Source: Chitinophaga pinensis
GTDB lineage: Bacteria > Bacteroidota > Bacteroidia > AKYH767-A > OLB10
Length of the DNA: 7,623 nucleotides
Direction of reading: 5' to 3'
Assembly: GCA_945872015.1 (NCBI GenBank)
Contig: CAMBYJ010000083.1
Coordinates: 1-7,623, forward strand
Below the pieces are notes generated by a model that had not been told where the DNA came from, ran no database searches, and saw nothing but the letters and a program-made list of their open reading frames with translations. Numbering within the stretch: the first letter of the stretch is position 1; each line of letters opens with the position of its first letter. Made by a program: the position numbers and the translations under genes. Shown in pieces: positions 1 through 7,143 of the stretch.

Positions 1-471
1 TGTTAGAGGACCTTGTACCGCTAAAAGCGATGTTCTATCAGAAATATTATGCATTTCAACACCTGCAGTATTATGTTGCATAATCCAATTCCAATCTTTA
101 TCGATGTTACCTGCGTTCACAACCAACATCCAGTTGTTACCTTCTAACTTGTAGACTAAAAGGTCATCAACAATTCCGCCATCGGCATTAGGCATACAAG
201 AATATTGCGCCTTGCCAGGAGTTAGTTTAGATGCATCATTGCTAGTAATGCGCTGAATTAAATCTAAAGCACCTTCGCCCTTCAACACAAACTCACCCAT
301 ATGGCTTACATCGAAGACACCAATTGCCTTACGAACCGTTTCATGTTCAATGTTTATTCCCTCGTATTGTACAGGCATTAAGTATCCTGCAAAGGGAACC
401 ATTTTAGCATTTAATGCTTTATGTGTTTCGGTCAGAGCCGTATTTTTTAATTCAGTAGCTACAGTAGACAT
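1..471 (-). CDS. gcvT: Glycine cleavage system T-protein (aminomethyltransferase), 5' part, cut by window edge
   Basis: This is the N-terminal 157 residues of the T-protein. T-protein takes the aminomethyl group from lipoylated H-protein and transfers the carbon to tetrahydrofolate, releasing ammonia, in the cytoplasmic glycine cleavage complex. Visible family landmarks are LTETHKALNAKMVPFAGY (residues 13-30), MPVQYEG (32-38), DVSHMGE (54-60), ITSNDASKL (75-83), GGIVDDLLVY (98-107, holding the conserved aspartate of the family) and LLAVQGP (149-155). The reading frame is open to base 1, so roughly the last 200 residues of a usual ~360-residue protein lie outside the window. The ATG at 469-471 is preceded by an in-frame TAA, and the next Met is residue 24, inside conserved sequence, so the start is secure. 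It lies 50 bases downstream of the dipeptidase gene on the same strand; it may be read through from there or have its own weak promoter. No other gcv gene is in view. Confidence 0.96.
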   Translation of the reverse strand, partial: MSTVATELKNTALTETHKALNAKMVPFAGYLMPVQYEGINIEHETVRKAIGVFDVSHMGEFVLKGEGALDLIQRITSNDASKLTPGKAQYSCMPNADGGIVDDLLVYKLEGNNWMLVVNAGNIDKDWNWIMQHNTAGVEMHNISDRTSLLAVQGPLT

Positions 472-493
472 AGTAATTAGTTAATTGAGGATG

Positions 494-501
494 CTAAAAT
501 A
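494..501 (-). promoter_or_regulatory. Weak candidate -7 promoter element for gcvT
   Basis: On the minus strand the sequence reads TATTTTAG, one mismatch from the Bacteroidota -7 consensus TAnnTTTG, and lies 22 bases before the gcvT ATG. I see no convincing TTTG -33 partner 19-21 bases upstream, where the dipeptidase coding end lies. It could give gcvT separate expression from the envelope genes upstream, but the match is weak in AT-rich DNA. Confidence 0.25.
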
Positions 502-521
502 ATAAATTTAAGGGTAAGCAG

Positions 522-1190
522 CTATTTGCTCAGGTCTTGAAATGAAATATCATAAATAGGATATTTCTGCCAACCTTCATAGTCGAAATGCCACCATTCT
601 GATGCAAACAACTGAAAACCACAACTTGTCATAGCCTTTTGTAAGAGCTCAACATTTTTTTCTTGAAGCTTTGTTCTTTCTTTAGATGATACGGAAGCTT
701 TATCAGAAAAATCATCATAAGCAGTTGGCATATCTAAATATTGTCCTGTTTTTAAATTAAAAAGTCCGACATCAACAGCACAACCTCTATTATGACGGGA
801 TCCTTTTTCAGGGTCGGCTACATAGCGATCATCGTGAATAATATCCCAGAACTTAACAGTATAACGGTATGGCCTATACGCATCATATATTACCAACCCA
901 ATATTTAACGGTTCTAAAAATTCTGCGACCTTTAATAGTGCATTTCGGGCATCAAGTGATAAAAATACAGCTGCTGTATCGTAAACTATTTCTTTAGTAA
1001 AATTATTAGTAGTTGCGTAGCGAATATCCTTTAAAAAACGAGAATCATTGATTTCTACTAAAGCAAACTCAGGTGATGACTTTACAAGGTTGTGATAAGA
1101 ATCATAATTAATAACCTTGAGTTGTGCATTCGTATTTAAAGAAAAGAGAATAAAGGCTATTACAAACCCGGTTTTACTTTGAGCAAACAT
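522..1190 (-). CDS. Secreted D-Ala-D-Ala dipeptidase, VanX/DdpX family (peptidase M15D)
   Basis: A 222-residue zinc dipeptidase of the family that cleaves D-alanyl-D-alanine. The M15D signature is complete: SRHNRGCAVD at 131-140 supplies zinc ligands His133 and Asp140, and SEWWHFDY at 197-204 supplies catalytic Glu198 and zinc ligand His201. YDAYRP at 102-107 contains the conserved active-site arginine (Arg106). Residues 1-22 look like a signal peptide (Lys6, hydrophobic stretch 8-18, possible cleavage after Asn-Ala at 21-22) with no lipobox cysteine, so the enzyme probably works in the periplasm. VanX of vancomycin-resistant cocci is cytoplasmic. Here there is no VanH, VanA-type ligase or VanRS nearby, so a role in peptidoglycan peptide turnover or D-Ala recovery is likelier than antibiotic resistance. 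The ATG overlaps the stop of the upstream glycosyltransferase by one base (TAATG), which implies co-transcription and translational coupling. Stop codon is TAG. Family assignment is firm; substrate and location are inferred. Confidence 0.9.
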   Translation of the reverse strand: MFAQSKTGFVIAFILFSLNTNAQLKVINYDSYHNLVKSSPEFALVEINDSRFLKDIRYATTNNFTKEIVYDTAAVFLSLDARNALLKVAEFLEPLNIGLVIYDAYRPYRYTVKFWDIIHDDRYVADPEKGSRHNRGCAVDVGLFNLKTGQYLDMPTAYDDFSDKASVSSKERTKLQEKNVELLQKAMTSCGFQLFASEWWHFDYEGWQKYPIYDISFQDLSK

Positions 1191-2275
1191 TAGCTAGTAA
1201 GTTTTGAGAATACCTCGAGATATTTCCATTTCTGAGATTCAATAGAGTAATGATCTATAATTGTCTGACGTGCATTAGCTCCCATTCTTTCACGTTCATC
1301 TGGATGATCAATTAAAAAACAAATCGCATTGAACCATTCTTCATCTGTAGCTGCTAGAAATCCATTTTCACCATGAGTTACAATTTCTGTATTAATACCA
1401 ACTGGCGACATAATAGCAGGCGTTCCCATCGACATATACGTTAATCCTTTAAATCCACATTTTCCTTTTGCCCACTCATCATCGGGCAATGGCATTATAC
1501 CAATATCAATATCTTGTAAATCTTCAATTTCTTTTTTTAATGACCAAGCAACGCCTTTTACTCCTAACCCATTATTAACATAATTACCATCACCAATTAC
1601 TTTGAATATTACTTTCTCTTTGTATTTATCTTTGATACGCAAAAGAACAGATTCTGCTAAGCGAAAATGTTTAACTGTGGTAAGACTACCTGTCCAGCCA
1701 ATACAAACTGGTTTACTATTATTTGATTCGCTAAAAGCAGGCTTATGATAGTCAGTATCTAGTGTTGTTGGTATTATTGTAACATTATTATTAAACTGTG
1801 ACGCGTAATCAGCTAGGTATTTATTACCAGCAATTACATGTTTCACCTGCTTAATAATTATTGATGTTTTCGCTGGATTTTTTAACCATGCTAACTTTTT
1901 GTTTCCTTCACTAACATCCAAGTTCCATATGGCGTCATCAAAATCAAACACCGTAGGAACACCAGACTCCACAAATTTTCGTTCAAAATAAGTTGTGCCG
2001 ATTAAAAATGCTTCCCTACAAATGAATATCAAGTCATATTCACTTGCCCTCTTCAAATCAAAAAAACGAGTTTTAAATGCATTTATTAAAATTAATAGTT
2101 TCTTGAACCATTGACCACGTTGATAAAAAACAGCGTCAGCCTTGGCATCGAGCAAATAAGAAACTTCACAATCATAGCCCTGACTTTTCAAAAAATCGAG
2201 ATACTGTTCAAATCTGAATCGTTGATTTGGAGCGCGATTAAGACGATGAGCAGTAACAATCAGGACCTTTTTCAC
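1190..2275 (-). CDS. GT4-like glycosyltransferase, GT-B fold
   Basis: A 361-residue retaining-type glycosyltransferase related to GT4 (Glycos_transf_1), probably cytoplasmic and adding a sugar to a surface polysaccharide, glycolipid or glycoprotein glycan; donor and acceptor cannot be told from sequence. The N-terminal domain contains an NQRFRFEQYLDFL stretch (17-29) and DFDDAIW (111-117). The C-terminal domain opens with IGWTGSLTT (192-200), has VIGDG (226-230), and carries KCGFKGLTYMSMGTP (272-286) and GENGFLA (302-308) in the nucleotide-sugar site. The usual EX7E pair is not kept: Thr279 stands where the second Glu is expected. The start is GTG at 2273-2275, with an in-frame TAA immediately before it and no nearby ATG, so it is the most upstream start available. 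It is the first gene of its operon, with a strong promoter about 50 bases upstream, and is coupled to the dipeptidase gene by TAATG. A polysaccharide sugar dehydratase lies divergently next door. Confidence 0.88.
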   Translation of the reverse strand: MKKVLIVTAHRLNRAPNQRFRFEQYLDFLKSQGYDCEVSYLLDAKADAVFYQRGQWFKKLLILINAFKTRFFDLKRASEYDLIFICREAFLIGTTYFERKFVESGVPTVFDFDDAIWNLDVSEGNKKLAWLKNPAKTSIIIKQVKHVIAGNKYLADYASQFNNNVTIIPTTLDTDYHKPAFSESNNSKPVCIGWTGSLTTVKHFRLAESVLLRIKDKYKEKVIFKVIGDGNYVNNGLGVKGVAWSLKKEIEDLQDIDIGIMPLPDDEWAKGKCGFKGLTYMSMGTPAIMSPVGINTEIVTHGENGFLAATDEEWFNAICFLIDHPDERERMGANARQTIIDHYSIESQKWKYLEVFSKLTS

Positions 2276-2332
2276 TTAAATAACAGGTTGGATTTATTTT
2301 GAATTCAACTCATTTTTCAGGAACCCAATCAT

Positions 2333-2363
2333 CAAAAATAAGCATAAAATTTATCAGCACAAA
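2333..2363 (-). promoter_or_regulatory. Bacteroidota-type promoter for the glycosyltransferase-dipeptidase operon
   Basis: On the minus strand a -33 TTTG (2363-2360) is followed after 19 bases by TATTTTTG (2340-2333), an exact match to TAnnTTTG with consensus spacing. A transcript would begin near 2326 and have a leader of about 50 bases before the GTG at 2275. A second exact TAnnTTTG match, TATCTTTG (2367-2360), overlaps the -33 element but lacks its own -33 partner at the right distance, so I regard the 2333-2340 element as the real one. This is a consensus match only; no transcript data were available. Confidence 0.65.
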
Positions 2364-2400
2364 GATAAGATTTTTACAAAAAGATAAGCCATCATATTAA

Positions 2401-2433
2401 TTTGGTTTAGACTGTTAAATATGACTATTTTTA
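2401..2433 (+). promoter_or_regulatory. Bacteroidota-type promoter for the nucleotide-sugar dehydratase gene
   Basis: TTTG (2401-2404), 21 bases, then TATTTTTA (2426-2433), one mismatch at the last position from TAnnTTTG. Transcription would start near 2440, leaving a very short leader of about 13 bases before the TTG start at 2453. It sits back to back with the minus-strand promoter at 2333-2363, separated by 37 bases, so a regulator bound between them could control both units. Confidence 0.55.
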
Positions 2434-2452
2434 CAACCTAACAAACTGACAT

Positions 2453-4330
2453 TTGAAGAAGCTTCTGGACATCAACCTGCCTCGTGTAGTTATTCTGATT
2501 GGAGATTTACTCCTTTGTATTTTCTCTTTATTTGTGGCTTATCAACTAAGATTCAATTTCAATATTCCTCTTAAGGAAATCAACACCTTTAGTTTTGTTT
2601 TTCCTTTTGTTTTGATTGTTCGATTTTCTTCTTTTTTAATTGCTAAGACATATTCTGGGATCATTCGTTATACAGGGACGAAAGATGCAATTCGAATCGT
2701 GCTGACATTAGCAACGGGGTCAGCATTCATGCTTATAAGTAATCTCGTTCGACATTCACTAAACTTATTCTACCTCGTACCGTTTTCAATAATTGCAATC
2801 GAATTTTTGGTAACCGTATTTCTGATGATTATTGGTCGTTTGTCGGTGAAGGTTATTTACAGCGAATTAAAAAACCCATCAAAAGACAAAGCAGGTGTAA
2901 TTATTTATGGTGCTGGCGATGCAGGAATTATTACCAAACGAACTTTAGATCGCGACAGAGGAACACGCTACAAGGTGGTTGCGTTTGTAGATGATGATCC
3001 GAAAAAAGCAGGTAAGAAAATAGAAGGCATTGAGATTTACAATAGCAATCAACTAGAAAAACTTCAGCAGACTAATGATGTTAAACATTTAATTATTTCT
3101 ATTCAGAATATTACTACATCGCGTAAGCAACAAATTGTTGACTCTTGTTTAAAGTATAACACACGCATTTTAAATGTCCCTCCTGTACATTCATGGATTA
3201 ACGGTGAGTTAAGCTTCAAACAAATTAAAAAGCTAAAAATTGAAGACTTATTAGGCAGAGATCCAATTCAACTAGACCTCAATAAAATTCAGAAGGAACT
3301 TACTGGCAAAGTAGTTTTAGTAACAGGTGCTGCTGGTTCAATTGGAAGTGAAATTGTTCGTCAAATAATTCCATTTAAGCCTAAACTATTAGTGATGCTC
3401 GATATGTCAGAGTCGGCATTATATGATCTGGAATTAGAAGTTAACGACTTAAACACCGACAAGAATTGCAGAACAGAAACAGTGATTGGCGATATCAGAA
3501 ATAAAGAACGAATGCATAATGTATTCAATTCTTTCAAGCCAGATATTGTTTACCATGCAGCAGCATACAAGCATGTTCCTGTGATGGAAAACAATCCGAG
3601 CGAATCAATTCTGAACAACGTAAAAGGCACTTGTAATTTAGCTGACCTTGCAGTGAGTTTTAAAGTTCCAAAGTTTGTAATGATTAGTACAGACAAAGCA
3701 GTTAATCCTACGAACATCATGGGAGCAACGAAAAGAATTGCTGAAATTTATTGTCAGTCGCTAAACGACAACAACGAACATACTCGTTTCATCACAACAC
3801 GATTTGGCAATGTATTAGGTTCTAACGGTAGCGTAATACCGCGATTCAAAAAACAAATTGAATTAGGGCAGCCAATAACTGTAACAGATCCGCATGTAAC
3901 GCGTTATTTCATGACTATTCCTGAAGCGTGTCAGCTTGTATTGGAAGCAGGCGCAATGGGTGCAGGAGGTGAAATATTTATTTTCGACATGGGAGAATCG
4001 GTGAACATAGCCGAGCTGGCGAAGAAGATGATTCGCTTAAGCGGATTAGAATTGGGCAAGGACATTCAGATTGTTTATACGGGATTACGTCCGGGAGAAA
4101 AGCTTTACGAAGAGCTATTAGCAAACGAAGAAAACACACTTCCAACGCATCATAAAAAAATTATGATAGCCAAGGTAAAGAAGTATCACTTCGAATCAAT
4201 TAGCAAAGATATTGCGGATTTAATTTCCCTTTTTGGTGCTCAGGACAATGAACAAATTGTTCGCAAAATGAAAGAGATTGTTCCTGAATTCAAGAGTCAG
4301 AATTCGATTTATCAGAAGCTCGATAATTAA
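2453..4330 (+). CDS. Membrane-anchored nucleotide-sugar 4,6-dehydratase (WbpM/CapD/FlaA1 class)
   Basis: A 625-residue polysaccharide biosynthesis protein, the full-length form of the class. Residues about 12-130 hold four hydrophobic membrane segments (roughly 12-30, 46-65, 82-98, 107-128). Residues 148-245 form a first Rossmann-like domain with GAGDAG at 153-158. LLGRDPIQLD (267-276) leads into the catalytic short-chain dehydrogenase domain: TGAAGSIG (291-298) binds NAD(P), STDKAVNPTNIMGATKR (412-428) holds the active site, and RPGEKLYEE (546-554) is conserved. Met423 replaces the usual SDR tyrosine, with Lys427 four residues on, as known in WbpM and FlaA1. The family typically converts UDP-GlcNAc to a UDP-4-keto-6-deoxy sugar, the first step towards bacillosamine, QuiNAc or FucNAc type sugars. 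Start is TTG at 2453: an in-frame TGA lies at 2447-2449, the only upstream ATG (2421) is out of frame, and MKKLLDINLPR fits the family's beginning. It is transcribed divergently from the glycosyltransferase. Exact sugar product is unknown. Confidence 0.93.
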   Translation: MKKLLDINLPRVVILIGDLLLCIFSLFVAYQLRFNFNIPLKEINTFSFVFPFVLIVRFSSFLIAKTYSGIIRYTGTKDAIRIVLTLATGSAFMLISNLVRHSLNLFYLVPFSIIAIEFLVTVFLMIIGRLSVKVIYSELKNPSKDKAGVIIYGAGDAGIITKRTLDRDRGTRYKVVAFVDDDPKKAGKKIEGIEIYNSNQLEKLQQTNDVKHLIISIQNITTSRKQQIVDSCLKYNTRILNVPPVHSWINGELSFKQIKKLKIEDLLGRDPIQLDLNKIQKELTGKVVLVTGAAGSIGSEIVRQIIPFKPKLLVMLDMSESALYDLELEVNDLNTDKNCRTETVIGDIRNKERMHNVFNSFKPDIVYHAAAYKHVPVMENNPSESILNNVKGTCNLADLAVSFKVPKFVMISTDKAVNPTNIMGATKRIAEIYCQSLNDNNEHTRFITTRFGNVLGSNGSVIPRFKKQIELGQPITVTDPHVTRYFMTIPEACQLVLEAGAMGAGGEIFIFDMGESVNIAELAKKMIRLSGLELGKDIQIVYTGLRPGEKLYEELLANEENTLPTHHKKIMIAKVKKYHFESISKDIADLISLFGAQDNEQIVRKMKEIVPEFKSQNSIYQKLDN

Positions 4331-4474
4331 AAATTGACACGCAGTTAGTTTCTCAATCTAAAACTACTTCGTTTGCTTTTTAAAGCTATCAACTTTATTG
4401 AAGCCTTTAACAAACATATGCTCGGCAGTTTGATAAATTGAAATAGCGACCGATTAAAATTTTATTTTATAGTT
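4331..4474. other. Convergent intergenic gap
   Basis: This 144-base stretch separates the 3' ends of the dehydratase gene (+) and miaE (-). It is AT-rich. It contains a small perfect hairpin arm pair, GCTTT/AAAGC (4375-4386, two-base loop), and an imperfect inverted repeat, TATCAACT (4387-4394) against AGTTTGATA (4427-4435). Neither is followed by a U-tract as an intrinsic terminator would be. I see no gene or RNA here. Confidence 0.5.
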
Positions 4475-5056
4475 TTATCCATGGATTGTTTCCTTTAATC
4501 CAAAACCTTTAATAATTTCTCCTTCGTAATCGAGCCACTGCTGCCAGCGTTCTTCTACATTTTCATTCTCAGCATATTTTCTTGCAAAGCTGATGAACAT
4601 CGTATAATGATTTGCTTCACTTATCATCAGCATCTTATAGAATTGCTGGAGATCCTTATCATTAATATTTTCTGAAAGCACTTTAAATCGCTCACAGCTT
4701 CTTGCTTCAATCATTGCACCGAAAAGGAGTCTATCTATCAGATGTATTTCTCTAGACATACCCTTGCGCTGGAATTCATAAAGCAAATTTACGTATTCGT
4801 CTTTGCGCTCTCTACCTAATACAAAACCTCTTTCAACTAACTTATCATGCACTTGTTTAAAATGACCTAACTCTTCTTGAGCTAATTCGAGCATGGCATT
4901 CACTAATTCCGTTTTCTCAGGAAATTTTACAACAATAGTAATTGCGTTGGTGGCTGCCTTTTGCTCACAATAAGCATGATCCGTTAATATCTCTTCAATA
5001 TTTTTTTCTACTATGTTTACCCAACGTGGATCCGTTGGAAGTTTTAATCTAAACAT
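4475..5056 (-). CDS. miaE: tRNA hydroxylase MiaE (tRNA-(ms2io6A)-hydroxylase)
   Basis: A 193-residue diiron monooxygenase of the ferritin-like superfamily. MiaE uses O2 to hydroxylate the isopentenyl side chain of ms2i6A at position 37 of tRNAs reading UNN codons, after MiaA and MiaB have acted. The helical-bundle iron ligands are all present: Glu31 (CEQKAA), Glu62 and His65 (EELGHF), Glu117 (MIEARSCERF), and Glu147 with His150 (SEANHY). The PTDPRWV opening (7-13) and HAYCEQKAA (27-35) also match the family. Length is close to that of the shorter MiaE forms; the enterobacterial enzyme is longer. The ATG lies only four bases after the stop of the E1 dehydrogenase gene, with no promoter visible between, so it should be the second gene of that operon. 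No Shine-Dalgarno sequence is visible, as is usual in the phylum. Confidence 0.92.
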   Translation of the reverse strand: MFRLKLPTDPRWVNIVEKNIEEILTDHAYCEQKAATNAITIVVKFPEKTELVNAMLELAQEELGHFKQVHDKLVERGFVLGRERKDEYVNLLYEFQRKGMSREIHLIDRLLFGAMIEARSCERFKVLSENINDKDLQQFYKMLMISEANHYTMFISFARKYAENENVEERWQQWLDYEGEIIKGFGLKETIHG

Positions 5057-5060
5057 GGTA

Positions 5061-7139
5061 TTAATATTTTAACAATTCTGCAATTTTAATCTTCACTTTT
5101 TCTGCATTCGGAAGCATAGCATGTTCCAATGTACTATTGAGTGGAATTGCTGGTAAATTTTCAGAACCAATCACAACTACTGGAGCATCGAGATGCACAA
5201 AACAGTGTTGAGATATCCTTCCTGCAAGTGCCTGAGCAAACGAATTGTTATAAGGCTCTTCGGTTAATACAATACACTTGTTATGTTTCTTAACGGAATT
5301 AAAAACTGTCTCTTCATCTAAAGGAGCTAATGTTCTCAAGTCAATAATTTCTACTTGACCTTCAAAATCTTTAGCTGCATTTTTTGCCCAATAAACTCCC
5401 ATTCCATAAGTTATAACGGTAAGGGTATCCGTTGATGTATTTGCTTCAACATCCTGAACTATTCGTGCTTTCCCAAGTGGTAAAATATAATCTTCAGATG
5501 GCTCAATTGTTTTTGCTTCTTCTGTCCCTTTTATCTTAGACCAATAAAGACCTTTATGCTCTAACATAACCACAGGATTAGGATCATAGTAAGCGGCTTT
5601 CATTAAGCCTTTTAAATCGGCACCTGTAGATGGATAACAAATTTTTATTCCGCGAATATTCGCTAATACACTTTCCACACTCGAAGAATGATAAGGTCCT
5701 CCACTACCATAAGCACCGATTGGCACACGAATGATAGCACTTACAGGCCATTTACCATTACTCAAATAGCAAGAGCGACTAACCTCAGTAAACAACTGAT
5801 TCAAACCTGGCCAGATATAATCAGCAAATTGAACTTCTACAATTGGTTTACATCCAGTAGCACTCATACCAACTGTACTTCCAATAATAAATGCTTCTTG
5901 AATTGGAGTATTAAATACACGATTATCACCAAACTTCTGAGCCAATGTTGCAGCCTCTCTGAAAACACCACCCAATCTACCTCCTACATCTTGTCCGTAT
6001 AACAAGCACTCTGGATGCTTCTCCATTAACTCCTGAATTGCAAAAAGCGCACAATCAACCATCACCTTGGCTTCACCACCTTGAGGAGCACGAACACCGG
6101 TCTCTTCTATAATTGACGTAGGTGCATAGTCGTGAGTAAACAAATCTTCGGGTCTTGGATCTTCAGATGATTTTGCATTTTCATAATCAACAAGCAACTG
6201 TTTTGTCACCTCCTCCTCTATTGAAAACAATTCAATTTCATCAATACCTAATTCTAATAGTTGCTTTCTGAACTTCGGCAAGGGGTCACGTTTAGCAGCT
6301 TCTTCTAAGTCATCACGATACCATTCCTTGCGAACACCTGATGTATGATGATTTAACAAAGGCACTTTTGCATGCACCAACCATGGCTTCGATTCAGTTC
6401 GAACGCTCTTGAAAATACTATTAATGACTTTATAACACTCGATAAAATCGGTTCCATCGATAGTCACGGCTTCAATTCCTTTGAATCCTTTGATATACTC
6501 ATAGGCATTCATTGCGCGAGTCTCTTTTGATGTTGCAGATATATCCCAATCATTATCCTGCACGATATAAACTATTGGAAATTGCTTTAGTGCGGCCATC
6601 TGAAATGCTTCTGCTACTTCTCCTTCCGTTACTGAGGCATCTCCTAACGAACAAACCACCAAAGGATTCTCGGTGATATTAGCATCTTGTAATCCTTGCT
6701 TCTGCAAATACTGAATTCCCATTGCTACACCTGTTGTTGGAATTGCCTGCATACCTGTAGCTGAACTTTGATGAGGAATTTTAGGCATTCCTTCACGTTT
6801 CAAACTAGGATGACAATAATACGTTCTTCCTCCACTAAATGGGTCATCACGCTTTGCCATCAATTGCAACATCAATTCAAAGGGTTGCATTCCGATACCA
6901 AGCAACATACTATCATCGCGGTAATAAGCACTTAAATAATCCTGTGATTTTAATTGAAGTCCTACAGCAAGCTGTATTGCTTCGTGCCCTCGTGAAGTAG
7001 CATGCACATATTTAGCTGTGAAAGATGAGCGCTCTTCATACAATACCGCCATTTCTTTGGCAGTAGTCATAAGTTTAAAAGCATTTAATAAAACTTCTTT
7101 CGACAACGTTGTTTCCTGGTCCAATGCAATTGAATTCAT
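5061..7139 (-). CDS. 2-oxoacid dehydrogenase E1, fused alpha and beta subunits (branched-chain type)
   Basis: A 692-residue thiamine diphosphate-dependent E1 in which the alpha and beta chains, separate in most bacteria, are one protein. It decarboxylates a 2-oxoacid and passes the acyl group to lipoyl E2, feeding acyl-CoA formation in the cytoplasm; branched-chain substrates such as 2-oxoisovalerate are likeliest, pyruvate is possible. Alpha part, about 1-325: SRGHEAIQLAVG (49-60), YYRDDSMLLGIG (72-83), the ThDP motif as GDAS...QDND (166-197), and a HHTSGVR loop (264-270) corresponding to the E1-alpha loop that is phosphorylated in animals. A charged linker follows (about 325-358). Beta part, about 358-692: YGQDVG (381-386), NTPIQEAFIIG (410-420, Glu415 at the cofactor-activating position), QFADYIWPGLNQL (437-449), GPYHSSSVES (481-490) and IDLRTLAPLD (599-608). 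The first cofactor motif is GDA rather than the usual GDG. ATG at 7137-7139 is preceded by a promoter-like -7 box. miaE follows after four bases. E2 and E3 genes are not in the window. Confidence 0.92.
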   Translation of the reverse strand: MNSIALDQETTLSKEVLLNAFKLMTTAKEMAVLYEERSSFTAKYVHATSRGHEAIQLAVGLQLKSQDYLSAYYRDDSMLLGIGMQPFELMLQLMAKRDDPFSGGRTYYCHPSLKREGMPKIPHQSSATGMQAIPTTGVAMGIQYLQKQGLQDANITENPLVVCSLGDASVTEGEVAEAFQMAALKQFPIVYIVQDNDWDISATSKETRAMNAYEYIKGFKGIEAVTIDGTDFIECYKVINSIFKSVRTESKPWLVHAKVPLLNHHTSGVRKEWYRDDLEEAAKRDPLPKFRKQLLELGIDEIELFSIEEEVTKQLLVDYENAKSSEDPRPEDLFTHDYAPTSIIEETGVRAPQGGEAKVMVDCALFAIQELMEKHPECLLYGQDVGGRLGGVFREAATLAQKFGDNRVFNTPIQEAFIIGSTVGMSATGCKPIVEVQFADYIWPGLNQLFTEVSRSCYLSNGKWPVSAIIRVPIGAYGSGGPYHSSSVESVLANIRGIKICYPSTGADLKGLMKAAYYDPNPVVMLEHKGLYWSKIKGTEEAKTIEPSEDYILPLGKARIVQDVEANTSTDTLTVITYGMGVYWAKNAAKDFEGQVEIIDLRTLAPLDEETVFNSVKKHNKCIVLTEEPYNNSFAQALAGRISQHCFVHLDAPVVVIGSENLPAIPLNSTLEHAMLPNAEKVKIKIAELLKY

Positions 7140-7143
7140 GGCG

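Noticed and set aside
522..1190. A vancomycin-resistance gene (vanX)
   Set aside because: The catalytic motif fits VanX, but the protein has a signal peptide and there are no vanH, vanA/B or vanRS homologues in the window; a general D,D-dipeptidase role fits better.
2111..2302. A 63-residue plus-strand open frame opposite the glycosyltransferase start
   Set aside because: It is antisense to well-conserved coding sequence, has no recognisable domain and no promoter of its own; it is a shadow frame.
2360..2367. Second exact TAnnTTTG box on the minus strand as a separate promoter
   Set aside because: No TTTG -33 partner lies 19-21 bases upstream, and it overlaps the -33 of the better-supported promoter.
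4375..4435. Small hairpin and imperfect inverted repeat as a shared terminator for the two convergent genes
   Set aside because: The stems are short or mismatched, the inverted repeat has a spacer of about 32 bases, and neither is followed by a U-tract.
5688..6002. A 104-residue plus-strand open frame inside the E1 gene
   Set aside because: It lies wholly antisense to the conserved E1 beta domain, and its Ser/Thr/Asn-rich composition is what the complement of this coding frame would give.
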